Made by a program: the position numbers and the translations under genes
Part shown: positions 41,013 to 43,447 of the stretch, one piece after another
How positions within the stretch are numbered: position 1 is the first letter of the stretch
How the letters are laid out: each line of letters starts with the position of its first letter
Notes under the pieces: model-generated
Told to the model about the DNA's origin: nothing
Database searches by the model: none
The model's input: the letters and a program-made list of their open reading frames with translations, nothing else
Assembly: GCA_029339195.1 (NCBI GenBank)
Contig: JAPTJF010000503.1
Location: 1 to 43,447 of the forward strand
DNA length: 43,447 nt
Source: Micractinium sp. NFX-FRZ
Lineage: Eukaryota; Chlorophyta; Trebouxiophyceae; Chlorellales; Chlorellaceae
Direction of reading: 5' to 3'

Positions 41013-42110
41013 GCCTTTCGCCGCCCCCCGACAGCTGAGACGGCTGCTTGCAGCGGTTGCAAATTGTGGTGCCGGCCCGATGCCGTCACGAGAGCCTCGG
41101 ATGCGGGGGGATCTCTGGGCCCACTTTTGATCTGGGGGCGCGCGCGGGGCGCCGCCTGGGGCCGCCAGCCTGACCGTCAAGGTGACCCTCTGCCATCTTG
41201 CTTGCTGAAGTATTGGGTAGCAGAGGACACCGGTGCAGCTGAACACCACGAAGTTTCAATGCATCTGAGGGCAATGCTTGGCAGCAGGCGAGGGCGATAA
41301 TTCACCCAGCATGCATGTGGGGGCGGCACGGCTTGCCCCCGCAGGCGTTGCGGGTCAGTTCTGGGACCATGCTGTTGTTTCCTCGAATTCATATATGAGG
41401 ACTTCTCTATATATATTGCAGTTAATTAAAAATCTTTTAAAGACTTACAAATAGGCTTTCTTTTCAGCCTCATAAGGGTCTGGCCTTGCTGGAAGCACGG
41501 GCCGGCGGGAAGGAGCACAGGTCACTAATGAGTGGACGACAGCCAGCCAGTGCCTGCGCCTCGGTTCATGGCTTGCCGATGTGAATAAACAAGTTGTAAG
41601 GTGATTGGGCTCGTGGCACGAATGCAACAGCTGCAGGCCGGTTTCCACCAGCGTATCGTCAGCTGGAAAAGTGTGTCCAAGAAATACGCGGAGGCAGCAT
41701 TTTGGGCAAAGGAATACGTAGCCGTCACGTGGGAAGGAGGTCGGTGCGGGAAGTGGGGGGGTGTAGGGGGTGCGGGTTGCGAGCCTCGAGTGTACGTTGG
41801 CGGAGTAGGGACAGCAGGAGGGTACAGAACTGTGAGGGATAGTAGCCAACACGAGCCAGGCAATGAACAAGAGACTGAAACAGAACAAAGCAAGGTTGCA
41901 TCTCGCGCTACAAGGTGGCAGGGCAGGGCAGCAAGGTAGCACCGGCGTGTACAGCTGTCCGCCGAAGATGTACAGGCACTGCCAGCTGGCGCTTTCACCC
42001 GCCTGCTGCTGCTGGAGCTGGCGCCCCGCTCGCCGCAGCCGGAGCAGTGTGGGGGAGAAAGGCTGGCCCACAAAAGCTGCCAGCTAGCACCAGCTGCTGC
42101 TGGCTGGGAG
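41013..42110. other. Intergenic: NEK-like promoter and 3' UTR of next kinase
   Basis: Both flanking genes are on the minus strand. A minus-strand TGTAA (TTACA at 41445-41449) probably ends the upstream kinase transcript with a 660-base 3' UTR. The stretch at 41390-41460 is the most AT-rich part of the window (TATATATATTGCAGTTAATT). The rest, 41013-41380, should hold the NEK-like promoter. Long open frames on the minus strand here are spurious. Confidence 0.5.
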
Positions 42111-43022
42111 TCAGGCGGTGCTGTTGGCCTGCCGCAGCCGCCGCAGCACCTCTGCTGCTGTGGGTCGGCGGGCGGGGTCGGGCAGCAGGCAGTCGGCGAT
42201 GAGCTGCAGCACGGCCTGCGGAAGAGGGGGAGCAGGGGGGCAGGCAAAGGAGTCTGGTGGGCAGGCAACAGGGTCGGGCAGCAGGCAATCGCTGATGAGG
42301 TGCAGCGGGAGGGAGCAGGAGGGCACAGGAAGCGCGCGTGGCGTGCCAGCTGTGAGAAAATGCATGCACCACGTGCCCTGCACCTGCCACACTTCCCGGC
42401 ACTGCTGGTTGTTTGGAGGCCAGACCGCACCTGGGCGGGGTGTTTGCGCCTGGCTGTGAAAACATTCGAGGAGCCGGTGGGACAGCCACACACACACACA
42501 CGCCGGTTGGTATACTGGTGACCCACCTGCGGACATTCCTCCGGGGCGCGGGGCATGCGCCAGCAGCTGCGCTCCGCCACGTCTGGCTGCGTGGTCAGCT
42601 CGATCAGCAGCACACCAAAGCTGCAGGGGCAAGGGCGGTGGGCCACACGAGCCAGGCTGGTCACACGAGCTGCCAACAAATGAATGGTTGGAACCAGCTT
42701 AGCTACCGCCACCGCGGCGGCCTGCACGGTCAGCTGGCTCGCTAACCGCAGGCGCTCCAAAGCTGCACGCTTTCTCACAGACCCCGCAGATGCCGAGCCG
42801 ACGCCGACCGCCTGTCGAGCATCTACCAGCACACACCCAAGCTGCATAGCAAGCACATGCGTGGGTGGGTGGGGCCAGCCAGTGCGCAGCTCAGAGGGTG
42901 CCAACAGTGCTGGCAAAGCCTTGGGCTGAGAGGCAGCACCACCAGGGGTGGCACGCGTCGCCACCCTCACCTGTAAATGTCTGCGGCCAGCGTGCAGCGC
43001 TGCCCCATCAGCTGCTCCGGGG
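42111..43022 (-). CDS. C-terminal end of a second protein kinase (partial)
   Basis: Exons in transcript order: 43022-42971, 42620-42527, 42215-42111; phases agree. The assembled piece begins at the APE motif (APEQLMGQRCTLAADIYS), continues FGVLLIELTTQPDVAERSCW and ends with AVLQLIADCLLPDPARRPT, AAEVLRRLRQ and a stop. This is the C-lobe of a Ser/Thr or tyrosine-kinase-like (MAPKKK or Raf style) kinase, about 83 residues. The ATP-binding lobe and catalytic loop must lie beyond the window or in the poly-C gap. Sequence between 43023 and 43376 gave no convincing upstream exon. Both introns carry copies of the following exon's start. Confidence 0.8.
42174..42309 (-). repeat. Last exon start of second kinase duplicated in intron
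   Basis: GGGTCGGGCAGCAGGCA and GCGATGAGCTGCAGC-like sequence at 42174-42215 recur in diverged form at 42271-42309. On the coding strand the copy reads like LHLISDCLLPDP against the true LQLIADCLLPDP. Confidence 0.85.
42598..42850 (-). repeat. Penultimate exon start echoed twice in intron
   Basis: The exon start CACACCAAAG with acceptor CTGCAG (junction 42620/42621) is echoed at about 42754-42771 (GCTCCAAAGCTGCACGC) and 42828-42849 (CAGCACACACCCAAGCTGCA). These are shorter and more diverged than the other cases. Confidence 0.55.
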
Positions 43023-43373
43023 CTGCGGGTGGCACGGTGAGAGGGGGAGGGGTAAGGGAAGGGCAGGGTAAGGGGCGGGGGGACGAGGCCGGGGTGGCGG
43101 CAGGGCGGCAGCAGCGGGCTGCGGCTCCTAAAACCATAGTCACAAAAGAGGCGTGAACAAAGAGCAGGCGGGGGCTGGCCGACGGGGCGGGGCACGGGCA
43201 GTGACCTGCCAAACCACAGCACGCTCCTCCTCCTCCCTGCCCCGGCCCTGCCCTGCCTTGCCCTGCCCACAGCATGTGAAGCTCACCACACCACACCATC
43301 CTGCGCCACTGCGCATGTTCCCGCCTTACGCACCGCCCTGCCCCACTCCACAGCACCGCAACCCAGTACCAAG

Positions 43374-43376
<3 letters not shown>

Positions 43377-43447
<71 letters not shown>
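43377..43447. repeat. 71-base poly-C run at window end
   Basis: Pure C from 43377 to the end. It truncates the second kinase gene. Likely a sequencing artefact or gap filler. Confidence 0.85.

Noticed and set aside
41525..43270. Long minus-strand open frame of 581 codons
   Set aside because: It reads through introns and shares a frame with only part of the kinase exons. Composition is Pro/Ser/Cys-rich without a domain, typical of spurious frames in GC-rich DNA.

Overview
The window looks like nuclear DNA of a green alga, most likely Chlorophyceae (Chlamydomonas or Scenedesmus relatives). It is very GC-rich and intron-dense. Its proteins are rich in Ala and Gln, with CAG and GGC runs, and TGTAA pentamers (the chlorophyte polyadenylation signal) follow several stop codons. 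I could not name the species. All gene models were built by hand, by joining conserved peptide blocks at splice sites whose phases agree. They are not transcript-supported.

Layout: (1) 1-2066: a poly-C tract, then a decayed copy of part of the SBP-box gene found at 27-30 kb. (2) 2067-10115 (+): a VTC4-like polyphosphate polymerase (SPX, VTC catalytic domain, VTC1-type membrane domain) in about 23 exons. (3) 11511-13441 (-): a short membrane protein resembling the first half of a bile-acid:sodium symporter (BASS). (4) 14346-16311 (-): an unrecognised multi-pass membrane protein. (5) 17557-19852 (-): an mTERF-like protein. (6) 20456-23916 (-): a TenA/THI-4 (thiaminase II) family protein. (7) 24251-25376 (+): SDH4, a membrane anchor of respiratory complex II, divergent from TenA. 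(8) 27243-30160 (-): an SBP-box transcription factor. (9) 30702-33795 (+): an N6AMT1/HEMK2-type methyltransferase, divergent from the SBP gene. (10) 34432-41012 (-): a NEK-like kinase with a Gly/Ser/Tyr-rich tail. (11) 42111-43022 (-): the 3' end of a second kinase, cut off towards a 71-base poly-C tract at the window end.

The genes share no pathway. This is an ordinary eukaryotic block of independent genes. Phosphate storage, thiamine salvage, respiration, translation-factor methylation and signalling are all represented.

The most unusual signal is structural. In at least six genes, introns hold one to three degenerate tandem copies of the neighbouring exon edge, each including the 5' or 3' splice site. 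About eleven such events are visible. They occur on the donor side (VTC, SDH4, two exons of N6AMT1) and on the acceptor side (N6AMT1, TenA, three exons of the NEK-like kinase, two of the second kinase). They create arrays of decoy or alternative splice sites and suggest that introns here grow by tandem duplication across exon-intron boundaries. GC-AG introns also recur.
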